Below are positions 42,941-51,792 of a stretch of DNA of 64,000 nt, one piece after another. The DNA comes from CALKXV01 sp964632495. GTDB taxonomy: Bacteria > Pseudomonadota > Alphaproteobacteria > Rhodobacterales > Rhodobacteraceae. The stretch covers positions 74,709 to 138,708 of the forward strand of contig CAZWDS010000002.1 of NCBI GenBank assembly GCA_964632495.1, written 5' to 3'. Each line of letters opens with the position of its first letter. Position 1 is the first letter of the stretch. Below the pieces are notes generated by a model, which was not told where the DNA came from, ran no database searches, and saw only the letters and a program-made list of their open reading frames with translations. The translations under genes were made by a program, and so were the position numbers.

Positions 42941-43972
42941 ATGTCTTACGCGGCGCTTCCAACCCTTGGGACGCCGCGTTTAACGCTCCGTCCCCTTGCA
43001 CTTTCCGATGCCGATGTTGTTGTCGACGGCATCGGCAACTACGACGTCTCGCGTTGGTTGGGCCGCGTGCCCTATCCCTATGCGCACTCGGATTTCGTTG
43101 AGTTCTTCAAGCGGGTCACCGACAACAACCTGATGATCTGGGCCATCGAGAATTTCGAAGGATTGGTCGGTGCTGTGGGTCTGGATGATGAATTGGGCTA
43201 TTGGCTGGCGCGGTCGGCATGGGGCAAAGGGTACGGGTTTGAAGCCGCGCGGGCGGCGGTATCTCATTGGTTCAGCGATCCCGACCACGCAGATCTGGTG
43301 TCGGGGCACTACAACGAAAACCAACGCTCGCGCCGCGTACTGCACGCCCTTGGGTTTCAGACTGCAGGTCAAAGCATGCGCTACGCCAAATCTCTGGCGC
43401 AAGAGGTGCCCGGCACGGATGTCGTTCTGACCCGGGCCCGTTGGCAGACGCGGCAGGACTTCGTCATCAAAACGCCCCGCCTGACGCTACGCCCCATAGA
43501 AAAGAGAGATGCGGCACCCTTCGCGGCCCTGACAGTGCCCGGGGTGACACGCATGCTCAGCCGTCTGAAGACAGGTATGACCGAGGCCGAGGTGCTGGCC
43601 GACCTGCCGCGTCGGATGTGGCGGGGGTACTTGGGCTTTACCACGGTGATCGAATTTCAAGGCCAGTTTGCAGGCACCATCGGCATCGGGGCCGGACCCT
43701 CTGCCGTCGGTTATTTCCTTGATCCCAAGCTTTGGGGGCAAGGGCTGATGGCCGAAGCATTGGCCGCCTTTTGCGCCGAGATTTTCGAGCGCTTCCCAAT
43801 CGCCCGGATCGAAGCAGATCACTTCATCGACAACCCCGCGTCGGGCGCTGTGCTGACCAAAGTGGGCTTCACGAAGACCGGCACCGATATGGGCACCTCT
43901 AAGGCAAGGGTTGAGCCTTCGGCCCTGATCACATACGCCCTGCAACGGGATAACCTGAAGGACAGGACATGA
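42941..43972 (+). CDS. Tandem-GNAT acetyltransferase
   Basis: The 343-residue protein contains two complete GNAT units. The first (about 1-165) has TPRLTLRPLALSDADVV and WGKGYGFEAARAAV. The second (about 175-335) has TPRLTLRPIEKRDAAPF and WGQGLMAEALAAF. Both acetyl-CoA loops are preserved. ATG 42941 starts 5 bases after the preceding gene; its stop overlaps obgE as ATGA. A frame opening further upstream inside the neighbour is rejected. Confidence 0.85.
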   Translation: MSYAALPTLGTPRLTLRPLALSDADVVVDGIGNYDVSRWLGRVPYPYAHSDFVEFFKRVTDNNLMIWAIENFEGLVGAVGLDDELGYWLARSAWGKGYGFEAARAAVSHWFSDPDHADLVSGHYNENQRSRRVLHALGFQTAGQSMRYAKSLAQEVPGTDVVLTRARWQTRQDFVIKTPRLTLRPIEKRDAAPFAALTVPGVTRMLSRLKTGMTEAEVLADLPRRMWRGYLGFTTVIEFQGQFAGTIGIGAGPSAVGYFLDPKLWGQGLMAEALAAFCAEIFERFPIARIEADHFIDNPASGAVLTKVGFTKTGTDMGTSKARVEPSALITYALQRDNLKDRT

Positions 43973-45003
43973 AATTCCTCGATCTCGCGCGTGTGACGAT
44001 CCGATCCGGATCGGGGGGCGGTGGCTGCATCAGCTTCCGGCGCGAGAAGTATATTGAATACGGCGGGCCTGATGGCGGTGACGGCGGCAAGGGCGGTGAT
44101 GTCTGGGCGGAAACCGTCGACGGTCTGAACACGCTGATCGATTTCCGCTATCAACAGCATTTCTTCGCCAAGAACGGCGTGCCCGGCATGGGCCGTCAAA
44201 AGACGGGCAAAGACGGCGAGGATGTCATTCTGCGTGTGCCCGTGGGCACCGAAATTCTGGACGAAGACGAAGAAACGGTTCTGGCCGATATGACCGCTTT
44301 GGGCGAGAGGGTACTTTTGGCCAAAGGCGGCAACGGCGGTTTTGGCAACCTGCACTTCAAATCCTCGACCAATCAGGCGCCACGTCGTGCCAATCCGGGG
44401 CAGGCGGGCGTTGAACGTCAGGTCTGGTTGCGCCTGAAACTGATCGCCGACGTGGGCCTTTTGGGTCTGCCGAACGCCGGCAAATCCACCTTTCTGGCCG
44501 CCACATCCAACGCACGCCCGAAGATTGCCGATTATCCCTTCACCACGCTGCACCCGAACTTGGGCGTGGTGGGCGTCGACGACACCGAATTCGTTGTGGC
44601 CGACATTCCCGGCCTGATCGAAGGCGCGCACGAAGGCAAAGGCATCGGCGACCGGTTTCTGGGCCATGTCGAACGCTCTTCGACGCTGCTTCATCTGGTC
44701 GATGGCACATCCGAAAACGTGGCCGAAGACTGGCAGACCATCATCACCGAACTTGAGGCGTACGGCGGCGCTTTGGCCGACAAACCCCGGATCACGGTGC
44801 TGAACAAGGTGGATGCCCTGACCGACGAAGAGCGCGCGGAAAAACAGGCCGAACTGGAAGCCGTGGCTGGCCCTGTCAAGCAAATGTCAGGCGTGGCAGG
44901 CGAAGGGGTGATGGATGTTTTGCGGGCGCTGCGCCGTCAGATCGACAGTGCCGCCCGCGCGGAACGCGACGCGGTTGAGGAGCCCGGACCATGGCGTCCC
45001 TGA
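43969..45003 (+). CDS. obgE: Obg family GTPase
   Basis: The 344-residue protein has the glycine-rich Obg domain (about 1-158: GSGGGGCISFRREKY, GGDGGKGGDVW). The G domain follows, with P-loop GLPNAGKST, switch region DYPFTTL, DIPGLIEG and NKVDAL. It assists late 50S assembly and stringent-response coupling. It is the third gene of the acetyltransferase-obgE-proB run and overlaps proB by 13 bases. Confidence 0.97.
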   Translation: MKFLDLARVTIRSGSGGGGCISFRREKYIEYGGPDGGDGGKGGDVWAETVDGLNTLIDFRYQQHFFAKNGVPGMGRQKTGKDGEDVILRVPVGTEILDEDEETVLADMTALGERVLLAKGGNGGFGNLHFKSSTNQAPRRANPGQAGVERQVWLRLKLIADVGLLGLPNAGKSTFLAATSNARPKIADYPFTTLHPNLGVVGVDDTEFVVADIPGLIEGAHEGKGIGDRFLGHVERSSTLLHLVDGTSENVAEDWQTIITELEAYGGALADKPRITVLNKVDALTDEERAEKQAELEAVAGPVKQMSGVAGEGVMDVLRALRRQIDSAARAERDAVEEPGPWRP

Positions 45004-46091
45004 CCGCCTCCAAACGCATCGTGATCAAAATCGGCTCGGCCTTATTGGTGGATGGGCAGGATTTGCGGGCTGATTGGCTGAAATCCTTGGCTGAAGACGT
45101 GGCGTGGTTGCGCGGTGCTGGTAAGGATGTTGTCTTGGTGTCGTCCGGTTCTATCGCTTTGGGCCGCGCGGCGTTAAAGCTGCCGGAAGGGCCTTTGGCG
45201 CTGGAGCAATCCCAAGCCGCTGCCGCCGTAGGCCAAATCCGTCTGGCAGGGGCGTACGAAGAGGTGCTGGCGCCGTTCGGACTGACCACGGCTCAGGTGC
45301 TGGTGACGCTGGAAGACAGCGCGGATCGGCGGCGTTACCTGAACAGCCGCGCCACGTTAGAGCAGCTTTTGACGCTTGGCGTGGTGCCGATCGTGAACGA
45401 AAACGACACCGTGGCGACCGATGAAATTCGCTATGGCGACAATGATCGTCTGGCGGCTCAGATCGCGGTGACCATTGGGGCAGATGTCTTGGTGTTGCTG
45501 TCCGATGTGGATGGGTTCTACTCGGGCAATCCCCGCACGGACGCGGGTGCCAAACGGTATGACGTGATCGAACAGATCACGCCCAAGATCGAAGCGATGG
45601 CAGGCGACGCGGGCACCGGTTTGTCGAAAGGTGGGATGAAGACGAAAGTGATGGCGGCCAAGACGGCAGCAGCAGGCGGTGCCGCAATGGCCATAACTTT
45701 AGGGTCGGCGCTTAATCCGTTGAAGTCTCTAGAAGAAGGCGCGGCCGCAACTTGGTTCGCGGCCGAGACGGATCCGCAAGTTGCCCGCAAGCGCTGGATC
45801 GCGGCTATGAAAGCCAAAGGCGAGGTGCATCTGGATGCGGGCGCTGTTGCGGCTTTGCGGAATGGCCGCTCTTTGCTGCCAGCAGGTGTGACAAAGGTCT
45901 CGGGCCGCTTTGGACGCGGAGAGCCGGTGGCCATTCTTGGTCCGGACGCGGCACGTTTGGGGATCGGGCTGACCCGCTATACGTCCGAAGAAGCCGAACT
46001 GATCAAAGGCCAGCGCTCGGACCGGATCGAAGACATTTTGGGTTATCCCGGACGCGCCGCGCTGGTGCACCGGGATGATATGGCGATATGA
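44991..46091 (+). CDS. proB: Glutamate 5-kinase
   Basis: The 366-residue protein has the amino-acid kinase domain (about 1-260: VIKIGSALL, VSSGSIALGR, NENDTV, LLSDVDGFY, TGLSKGGMKTK). A C-terminal PUA domain (about 280-360) carries GRFGRGEPVAILGPD. It phosphorylates glutamate for proline synthesis, and proA follows 51 bases downstream. Confidence 0.96.
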   Translation: MASLTASKRIVIKIGSALLVDGQDLRADWLKSLAEDVAWLRGAGKDVVLVSSGSIALGRAALKLPEGPLALEQSQAAAAVGQIRLAGAYEEVLAPFGLTTAQVLVTLEDSADRRRYLNSRATLEQLLTLGVVPIVNENDTVATDEIRYGDNDRLAAQIAVTIGADVLVLLSDVDGFYSGNPRTDAGAKRYDVIEQITPKIEAMAGDAGTGLSKGGMKTKVMAAKTAAAGGAAMAITLGSALNPLKSLEEGAAATWFAAETDPQVARKRWIAAMKAKGEVHLDAGAVAALRNGRSLLPAGVTKVSGRFGRGEPVAILGPDAARLGIGLTRYTSEEAELIKGQRSDRIEDILGYPGRAALVHRDDMAI

Positions 46092-46142
46092 TCGGGCAGC
46101 ATTTTCCGGCGCGCAACTTCTGCCTTTTGAAAGGGTGAGACC

Positions 46143-47408
46143 ATGAAAGACGGCTCTGATATTCAAACGATGATGCATGACATCGGCACGCGCGCCCGCG
46201 CCGCTGCCGCCGAACTGGCCTTTGCCCCGGGCGAAGCCAAAGAAATCGCGCTGGAAAAAGCCGCCGACGCGGTCTGGGCCCGCCGCGAAGACATCATCGC
46301 CGCCAACGCGCTGGACATGGACTATGGCCGCGACAAAGGCCTGAGTGCGGCCATGATGGATCGTCTGATGCTGGACGAAGACCGTGTGGCGTCGATGTGC
46401 GATGGCCTGCGTGCCGTGGCCGCGCAGGACGATCCCGTGGGGCAGGTGACGGACGCATGGGATCGCCCGTCGGGCCTTAACATCCAGCGCGTCCGCACCC
46501 CCCTTGGCGTGATCGGCGTGATCTATGAAAGCCGGCCCAATGTGACTGCGGATGCCGGTGCGCTTTGTCTGAAAGCCGGGAATGCGGTGATCTTGCGGGG
46601 CGGCTCGGAAGGGTTCAACTCGGCCACCGCGATCCACGGCTGTCTGGTCGAAGGGTTGGAGGCCGCCGGTCTGCCTGCCGACGCAATTCAGCGCATCCCA
46701 ACCCGCGACCGCGCCGCCGTGTCCGAGTTGTTGCGAATGACCGATCATGTGGACGTGATCGTGCCCCGTGGTGGCAAGGGCCTTGTGGGGCTTGTGCAGC
46801 GCGAAGCGCGGGTGCCGGTCTTTGCCCATCTTGAGGGCATCGTGCACATCTATGTAGACGCAGCCGCCGATGCCCAAAAGGCCGCTGATATTGTGGTCAA
46901 TGCCAAGACCCGCCGGACCGGGATTTGCGGAGCCGCCGAATGCCTGTTGATCCACAAGGATGTCGCTGACACTTTGGGGCGCAGGCTGGTTCAGGCCTTG
47001 TTGGATGCAGGCGTCGAAGTGCGGGGCGACGCAACGCTTCAACACATCGAAGGCGTCACACCGGCCACGGATGACGATTGGGGTAAGGAATACCTCGACA
47101 TGATCATCGCCGCCCGTGTGGTAGATGATGTGGACGGTGCGATCCACCACATCCGCACCTACGGCTCGGACCATACCGATTGCATCCTCACCGAAGACGA
47201 CGCCACCGCCGCGCGGTTCTTTCAGCGCCTCGACAGCGCCATCCTGATGCGCAACGCCTCGACCCAGTTCGCCGATGGCGGAGAGTTTGGCATGGGCGCG
47301 GAAATCGGTATTGCGACCGGCAAGATGCACGCGCGCGGACCCGTCGGCGCGACGCAGTTGACCAGTTTCAAATATCTGGTGACCGGAGACGGAACCGTCA
47401 GAAGCTAA
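46143..47408 (+). CDS. proA: Gamma-glutamyl phosphate reductase
   Basis: The 421-residue protein has the ProA aldehyde-dehydrogenase-like fold with TPLGVIGVIYESRPNVTADA, VILRGGSEGFNS and the catalytic-cysteine region TRRTGICGAAECLLI. It reduces gamma-glutamyl phosphate to the semialdehyde, the step after ProB. Its last 11 bases overlap the convergent chpT. Confidence 0.96.
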   Translation: MKDGSDIQTMMHDIGTRARAAAAELAFAPGEAKEIALEKAADAVWARREDIIAANALDMDYGRDKGLSAAMMDRLMLDEDRVASMCDGLRAVAAQDDPVGQVTDAWDRPSGLNIQRVRTPLGVIGVIYESRPNVTADAGALCLKAGNAVILRGGSEGFNSATAIHGCLVEGLEAAGLPADAIQRIPTRDRAAVSELLRMTDHVDVIVPRGGKGLVGLVQREARVPVFAHLEGIVHIYVDAAADAQKAADIVVNAKTRRTGICGAAECLLIHKDVADTLGRRLVQALLDAGVEVRGDATLQHIEGVTPATDDDWGKEYLDMIIAARVVDDVDGAIHHIRTYGSDHTDCILTEDDATAARFFQRLDSAILMRNASTQFADGGEFGMGAEIGIATGKMHARGPVGATQLTSFKYLVTGDGTVRS

Positions 47409-47991
47409 GCGAGATCGAGGTGTCCGAGATGTTCGCTGCCAAACGCTTTCCGATTTGTTGCGTAACCGGATGGATCAGCGCGAAATGCACATTGGACGCC
47501 GTGACATCCGTGGTTTTCCGTGGATCGACCATCAATTCCCATAGCGGGGCTTCAACTTTCATGCGTTCGGCCTTGCCAAACACATTCCAAGCCCCGCCCG
47601 AGCGGGTCACCAGAACCTTGCCGCCCCACGGCAGGGCGCTTTCAAGGCACTGGATCAAAAGAAAAGCCAGTTTGGCTTCAACCCGCGGCACGTCTTCCGA
47701 GATTTTCCAGTCGATTTCTAATCGGTTGCCGCGAAAGAGATCGCTTAACACCGATTTCAGTTCGCCATTGCCAATCATGTCGCCATTGCGCGCGGCCCCA
47801 TATGCGATCCGAAAGAACCGGATGCGGGCATTGGCGCTTTCAACGGATTCCGAAATCAAAGTGATCTCGGGCGCAGCCCCGACGCCGGACATTGTCAAAA
47901 GCTCGACGCCATTTCCGATAGCGCCCAAGGGCGAGATCAGATCGTGGCAAATCCGCGAGCCGACCAGGGCATTCAAATCAGCTTGGTTCAT
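47398..47991 (-). CDS. chpT: Histidine phosphotransferase ChpT
   Basis: The 197-residue protein has the ChpT layout. An N-terminal DHp-like hairpin carries the phosphorylatable His in ICHDLISPLGAIGNGVELL. A degenerate ATPase-like domain follows, lacking a usable ATP site. In Alphaproteobacteria ChpT relays phosphate from CckA to CtrA and CpdR. ATG 47991 has AAAGG six bases upstream. It is divergent from the DUF3553 gene with only about 40 bases between. Confidence 0.9.
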   Translation of the reverse strand: MNQADLNALVGSRICHDLISPLGAIGNGVELLTMSGVGAAPEITLISESVESANARIRFFRIAYGAARNGDMIGNGELKSVLSDLFRGNRLEIDWKISEDVPRVEAKLAFLLIQCLESALPWGGKVLVTRSGGAWNVFGKAERMKVEAPLWELMVDPRKTTDVTASNVHFALIHPVTQQIGKRLAANISDTSISLSF

Positions 47992-48030
47992 GAAAGACCT
48001 TTCCCATGCGGCCATAGGGACCAGAACGGC

Positions 48031-48210
48031 ATGAGCGGTCTATCTGCACTTTTTACGCCGGGCATGTTGGTCCAGCACCCCGAACGCCCGGATTGGGGCG
48101 TCGGACAGGTGCAGTCCAACATTAACGGTCGGATTACAGTGAATTTTCCGGATGAAGGGAAAGTTGTCATAGACGGTAACACGGTCGAACTGGTTCCAGT
48201 TTTTGAGTAG
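48031..48210 (+). CDS. DUF3553 small protein
   Basis: The 59-residue protein matches DUF3553: PGMLVQHPERPDWGVGQVQS, then ITVNFPDEGKVVI and a closing VELVPVF. The fold resembles the CarD/UvrD tudor-like module. ATG 48031 is chosen because the family starts here and the longer frame would run into the divergent chpT start. Confidence 0.85.
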   Translation: MSGLSALFTPGMLVQHPERPDWGVGQVQSNINGRITVNFPDEGKVVIDGNTVELVPVFE

Positions 48211-48329
48211 TTCAGAGTCAATAACACAACCTAAACGGGTGTTCAATCGTTTTGGACCCTTTTCTTGGTGTGTTGCCAGCAGTCCGCAGCCCGCATAAAT
48301 GACCCGAAACGCGCGATTTCCGGACCGAC

Positions 48330-49097
48330 ATGAACCTTGATGCTGCTCATCTGACGCTGACCCTTGCGACAACCGAAGAAGACCGGTTGGCGGCAGAACG
48401 TTTGCGCTATGAGGTCTTTGTCGAGGAACTGGGCGGGGATGGCGCGTTGGTTGATCACGACGGGCGGTTTGAACGGGATCAATACGATCCGGTGTTTGAT
48501 CATCTGATCCTGATCGACACACGCCGGAACAGGTCGGCTTTGGATCACGTGGTTGGGGTCTACCGCGTTTTGCCCGGAGATCGGGAAGCGCGGTTCTATT
48601 CCGAGGATGAATACGATCTGACGTTGCTGAAAGACAGCGGGCGTCGGTTGCTGGAACTGGGGCGGTCTTGTGTGCGGACGGGCTATCGCAACGGGGTGGC
48701 CTTGCATTTGCTGTGGTCGGGGCTGGCCGACTACGTCCAGGCGCGAAACATCGACGTCTTGTTCGGCGTGGCCAGTCTGCACGGCACGAATATCGCCGAA
48801 CTGGCCGCCCCTTTGTCGCTTTTGCACCACAACCATCTGGCGCCACCCGCCTTGAGAGTGCGTGCACAAGACGATGTGTATCAACCTATGGACCTTACCC
48901 CGCCCGACACAATCGACCGTGTGGCGGCCATGCGTGCGGTGCCGCCTTTGATCAAGTCTTACCTCAAGCTGGGCGGTTTCGTCGGCGATGGTGCTTTCGT
49001 GGATCATGACTTCAACACCACGGATGTATGTCTGGTCATCGACACCGATCTTATGCCGCCGACGACACGGGCCCGTTACACCGGGCAAACGGGATGA
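48330..49097 (+). CDS. olsB: L-ornithine N-alpha-acyltransferase
   Basis: The 255-residue GNAT-like acyltransferase has RLRYEVFVEELGGDGALVDH, VGVYRVLPGD and LELGRSCVRTGYRNGVALHLLW, the hallmarks of OlsB/hemolysin-like enzymes. It attaches a 3-hydroxyacyl chain from acyl carrier protein to ornithine, the first step of ornithine lipid synthesis. Its stop overlaps the olsA start as ATGA. Confidence 0.9.
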   Translation: MNLDAAHLTLTLATTEEDRLAAERLRYEVFVEELGGDGALVDHDGRFERDQYDPVFDHLILIDTRRNRSALDHVVGVYRVLPGDREARFYSEDEYDLTLLKDSGRRLLELGRSCVRTGYRNGVALHLLWSGLADYVQARNIDVLFGVASLHGTNIAELAAPLSLLHHNHLAPPALRVRAQDDVYQPMDLTPPDTIDRVAAMRAVPPLIKSYLKLGGFVGDGAFVDHDFNTTDVCLVIDTDLMPPTTRARYTGQTG

Positions 49098-49939
49098 GCC
49101 CGACGTGGCGATCCGACCAACCGGTTGAACCCCTCCGGTTGGGTTTTTCAGGAGGGGTGCTGGCGCTGGTCCGCGGCTTTCCCTTGGCGGTCGTGGTCTT
49201 TGGCGGTTTGGTGGTGCTTCTTTTGGTGCGCGGGCTGGAACGGCCCATCTTCGGCTTGCAACGGCCCTGGACGCCGTGGATCACGGTGATGGTTTGCCGC
49301 ACGGCCTTGCGCATCATGGGGTTGCCGATCCGCCACCACGGCATGCCGATGGAGCATCCGGGCGTCATCGTGGCGAACCATTCATCATGGCTGGACATCT
49401 TCGTTCTGAATTCCCGCCGCCCCTTATATTTCGTGTCGAAGTCCGAAGTGGCTGCATGGCCCGGCATCGGCTGGTTGGCGCGGGCGACAGGGACAGTGTT
49501 TGTGACGCGGGACCGCAGCCATGCACAGGCACAAAAACAGCTGTTCGAAGATCGCCTAAGGGCCGGGCACCGCCTTTTGTTCTTCCCCGAAGGCACCTCC
49601 AGCGATGGTCGCCGCGTGCTGCCCTTCAAACCAACACTCTTTGCGGCGCTGTTTTCCGAAGACCTGACCGGTCTGTCGGTTCAGCCCGCCACGGTCGCGT
49701 ACCACGCGCCAGACAAGGCAGAACCAAGGTTCTATGGCTGGTGGGGCGACATGGATTTCGGCCCGCATCTTTTGCAGATGCTGGGCACATGGCGGCACGG
49801 AACTGTTGATGTCACATGGCACCCGGCCAAGGCTGTGTCGGACTTCGAAGACCGCAAAACCTTGTCAGCCGCTTCTGAAACCGCCGTGCGCAGCGCTCAT
49901 CCTTTAGGTTCAGACGATCCCGTCCAGCAACCGGGCTAG
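49094..49939 (+). CDS. olsA: Lyso-ornithine lipid O-acyltransferase
   Basis: The 281-residue membrane-bound acyltransferase has the PlsC motifs NHSSWLD (HX4D) and FFPEGTSSDGRR. An N-terminal transmembrane region covers residues 22-47. With OlsB it completes ornithine lipid, a phosphate-free membrane lipid common in this group. ATG 49094 is fixed by the overlap with olsB. The 3' end overlaps the convergent ThiE-like gene by 30 bases. Confidence 0.9.
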   Translation: MSPTWRSDQPVEPLRLGFSGGVLALVRGFPLAVVVFGGLVVLLLVRGLERPIFGLQRPWTPWITVMVCRTALRIMGLPIRHHGMPMEHPGVIVANHSSWLDIFVLNSRRPLYFVSKSEVAAWPGIGWLARATGTVFVTRDRSHAQAQKQLFEDRLRAGHRLLFFPEGTSSDGRRVLPFKPTLFAALFSEDLTGLSVQPATVAYHAPDKAEPRFYGWWGDMDFGPHLLQMLGTWRHGTVDVTWHPAKAVSDFEDRKTLSAASETAVRSAHPLGSDDPVQQPG

Positions 49940-50530
49940 GGACGCCGCCGGATCCTCCCCGCCCCAAATCTCTTCGCCAATCGCGAAAAAGTCCGTCACA
50001 TCGGCCAACTCTCTTGCCACTTCGGCTGTGACAGCCCCTTCGGCCACCACGGGCACTTCGATCATTTCGGACCACCATGCGAACAAATCCGCTTCAGCGC
50101 GCGTGCCATCTCCTAGGGTCGTCTTGCCTACCGGGCCAAAGGACACATAATCCGCCCCGGCTTCGCCCGCGGTCATCCCATCGTGACGCGAGGCCCCGCA
50201 AAAGGCTCCAACGATGGCATCGCCGCCAAGCGTCTTGCGTGCGCTTCGCACCGACCTTGCGCCATCCGTCAGATGCACACCGTCCAAGCCCAACCGTTCG
50301 ACCAACGCCACATGAGCGTCGATCACCAAAGCCACATCCCGGGCATGCGCCACTTCGCGCAGCACGTCCGCCGCCCGCGACAGACGGTCTTCGTCCTGTG
50401 TCGCCATGGAAAGGCGCAAACACGCAATCTCATGGGCGTCCAGAACGGCGGCCAACGCGTCGGGAAACGTAGAAAGTTCAAAATCCGGCGGGGTTGCTAG
50501 GTAAATCTGCGCGCGATCAGCCTCGGCCAT
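49910..50530 (-). CDS. ThiE-like TIM-barrel protein with altered active site
   Basis: The 206-residue protein follows the thiamine phosphate synthase fold (VALVIDAHVALVERLGLDGVHL, then AGADYVSFGPV). The phosphate- and pyrophosphate-binding residues differ: the GVHLGQxD motif is GVHLTDGA, the STHT-like loop is FCGASRHD and TPTK is VGKTTLGDG. It is probably a paralogue with changed or lost activity. Automatic labels as ThiE should be treated with caution. Confidence 0.75.
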   Translation of the reverse strand: MAEADRAQIYLATPPDFELSTFPDALAAVLDAHEIACLRLSMATQDEDRLSRAADVLREVAHARDVALVIDAHVALVERLGLDGVHLTDGARSVRSARKTLGGDAIVGAFCGASRHDGMTAGEAGADYVSFGPVGKTTLGDGTRAEADLFAWWSEMIEVPVVAEGAVTAEVARELADVTDFFAIGEEIWGGEDPAASLARLLDGIV

Positions 50531-50571
50531 GTGGGGCCTCCTTCAAGTCTGTCCGCCCTATAGCGGGTTGA

Positions 50572-50901
50572 TCAGCGGGGGGGAAGGCTGGCGACGTTTT
50601 CCATCGCAAGCGCCATCAAAGTGCTGCGCCGTTTGTCATCGGCCATGACATCATCGGTCACATCAACCAATCCGCCCATCTTGCGCCCCGTGAAAGCCAT
50701 TTCCGAGACACCGTCGATTTCCAAGGCCTCCGCTTGCCTCTCCTTGCCCACCCGGAACATGCCGCCGCCCTGATGCACGCCGCACAGCATGTGTCCCTTT
50801 AACATAAAGCACAGCCCCCCAAACATGCGCTTTTCCTCAACCCGAACCTGATCCGCCAAATCGCCGCGCAACATCTCGGCCATGCCTTCGTCATATGCCA
50901 T
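50572..50901 (-). CDS. TfoX/Sxy N-terminal domain protein
   Basis: The 109-residue protein is a stand-alone TfoX N-terminal domain: KRMFGGLCFMLKGHMLCGVH and FTGRKMGGLVDV. Sxy/TfoX controls competence in gammaproteobacteria, but the single-domain form is widespread and of unknown role. ATG 50901 is chosen for the strong AAAGGAGG site six bases upstream. Confidence 0.85.
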   Translation of the reverse strand: MAYDEGMAEMLRGDLADQVRVEEKRMFGGLCFMLKGHMLCGVHQGGGMFRVGKERQAEALEIDGVSEMAFTGRKMGGLVDVTDDVMADDKRRSTLMALAMENVASLPPR

Positions 50902-51002
50902 GTCATCCTCCTTTTGATCCATCCTATCCTAAAGACGTCTGACATGGGGCGATTTCGACAGCCTCGGCTTGAGTGTTTTCGCCCGGCCTTTTAAGGGAAG
51001 GC

Positions 51003-51737
51003 ATGACACAACCCTCCTTCGTCCTTGTCCGCCCGCAAATGGGCGAAAATATCGGGGCCGCTGCCCGTGCCATGTGGAATTTCGGGCTGGACCGCATGGC
51101 CGTTGTGGCCCCCCGCGATGGCTGGCCGAACCCGAAGGCGATCGCCATGGCCTCGGGTGCGGGGCGTTTGCTGGACGAGGCGGTCTTGTCCGACACCACA
51201 GCCACTGCCGTCAGCGACGCCACCTTCGTTTATGCTACCACGGCCCGTTCCCGCGATCTGACGAAAGAAGTTTTCACGCCCGAAGCCGCCATGGCTGACG
51301 CCGCCGCCCGCATCGCCTCCGGTCAAAACGTGGCGGTCTTGTTTGGCCCCGAGCGGGCAGGCTTGGAAAACGACGATATCGCCCTTGCCAATGCGATCAT
51401 CTCTGTCCCGGTAAACCCTGAATTCCCGTCGTTGAACCTTGCCCAATGCGTGCTTCTGACCGCTTATGAATGGCGCCGCGCGACGCACGAGGCTCCGGTG
51501 CGCGAGATGGAATTTGCAGGCACCGAACCGGCCCGTCAGATCGAGGTGGAAAAGCTGGCCGAACATTACGAAGACAAGCTGGATCAGGCGGGGTTTTTCT
51601 ATCCGCCGGAAAAGGCCGAAGGGATGAAACAGACGCTGCGCAATCTGTGGTCGCGGATGCCGATGACGCGGGCCGATGTGCAAATCCTGCATGGCATCAT
51701 GCGACAGTTGGTCCGCTGGAAAGAACGCGGCGAGTGA
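51003..51737 (+). CDS. TrmJ-like tRNA/rRNA 2'-O-methyltransferase
   Basis: The 244-residue SpoU-class (SPOUT) enzyme has FVLVRPQMGENIGAAARAM (motif 1), VLFGPERAGLENDDI (motif 2) and PSLNLAQCVLLTAYEWRR (motif 3), which form the knotted SAM site. It most resembles TrmJ, which methylates position 32 of tRNA. ATG 51003 has AAGGGAAGG just upstream, so the ATG 30 bases earlier is less likely. Confidence 0.87.
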   Translation: MTQPSFVLVRPQMGENIGAAARAMWNFGLDRMAVVAPRDGWPNPKAIAMASGAGRLLDEAVLSDTTATAVSDATFVYATTARSRDLTKEVFTPEAAMADAAARIASGQNVAVLFGPERAGLENDDIALANAIISVPVNPEFPSLNLAQCVLLTAYEWRRATHEAPVREMEFAGTEPARQIEVEKLAEHYEDKLDQAGFFYPPEKAEGMKQTLRNLWSRMPMTRADVQILHGIMRQLVRWKERGE

Positions 51738-51792
51738 CTGGACGACCCGGGCCACGCGGCCTACATTTTGTGCCAGACAAGGGACGGGCCGA

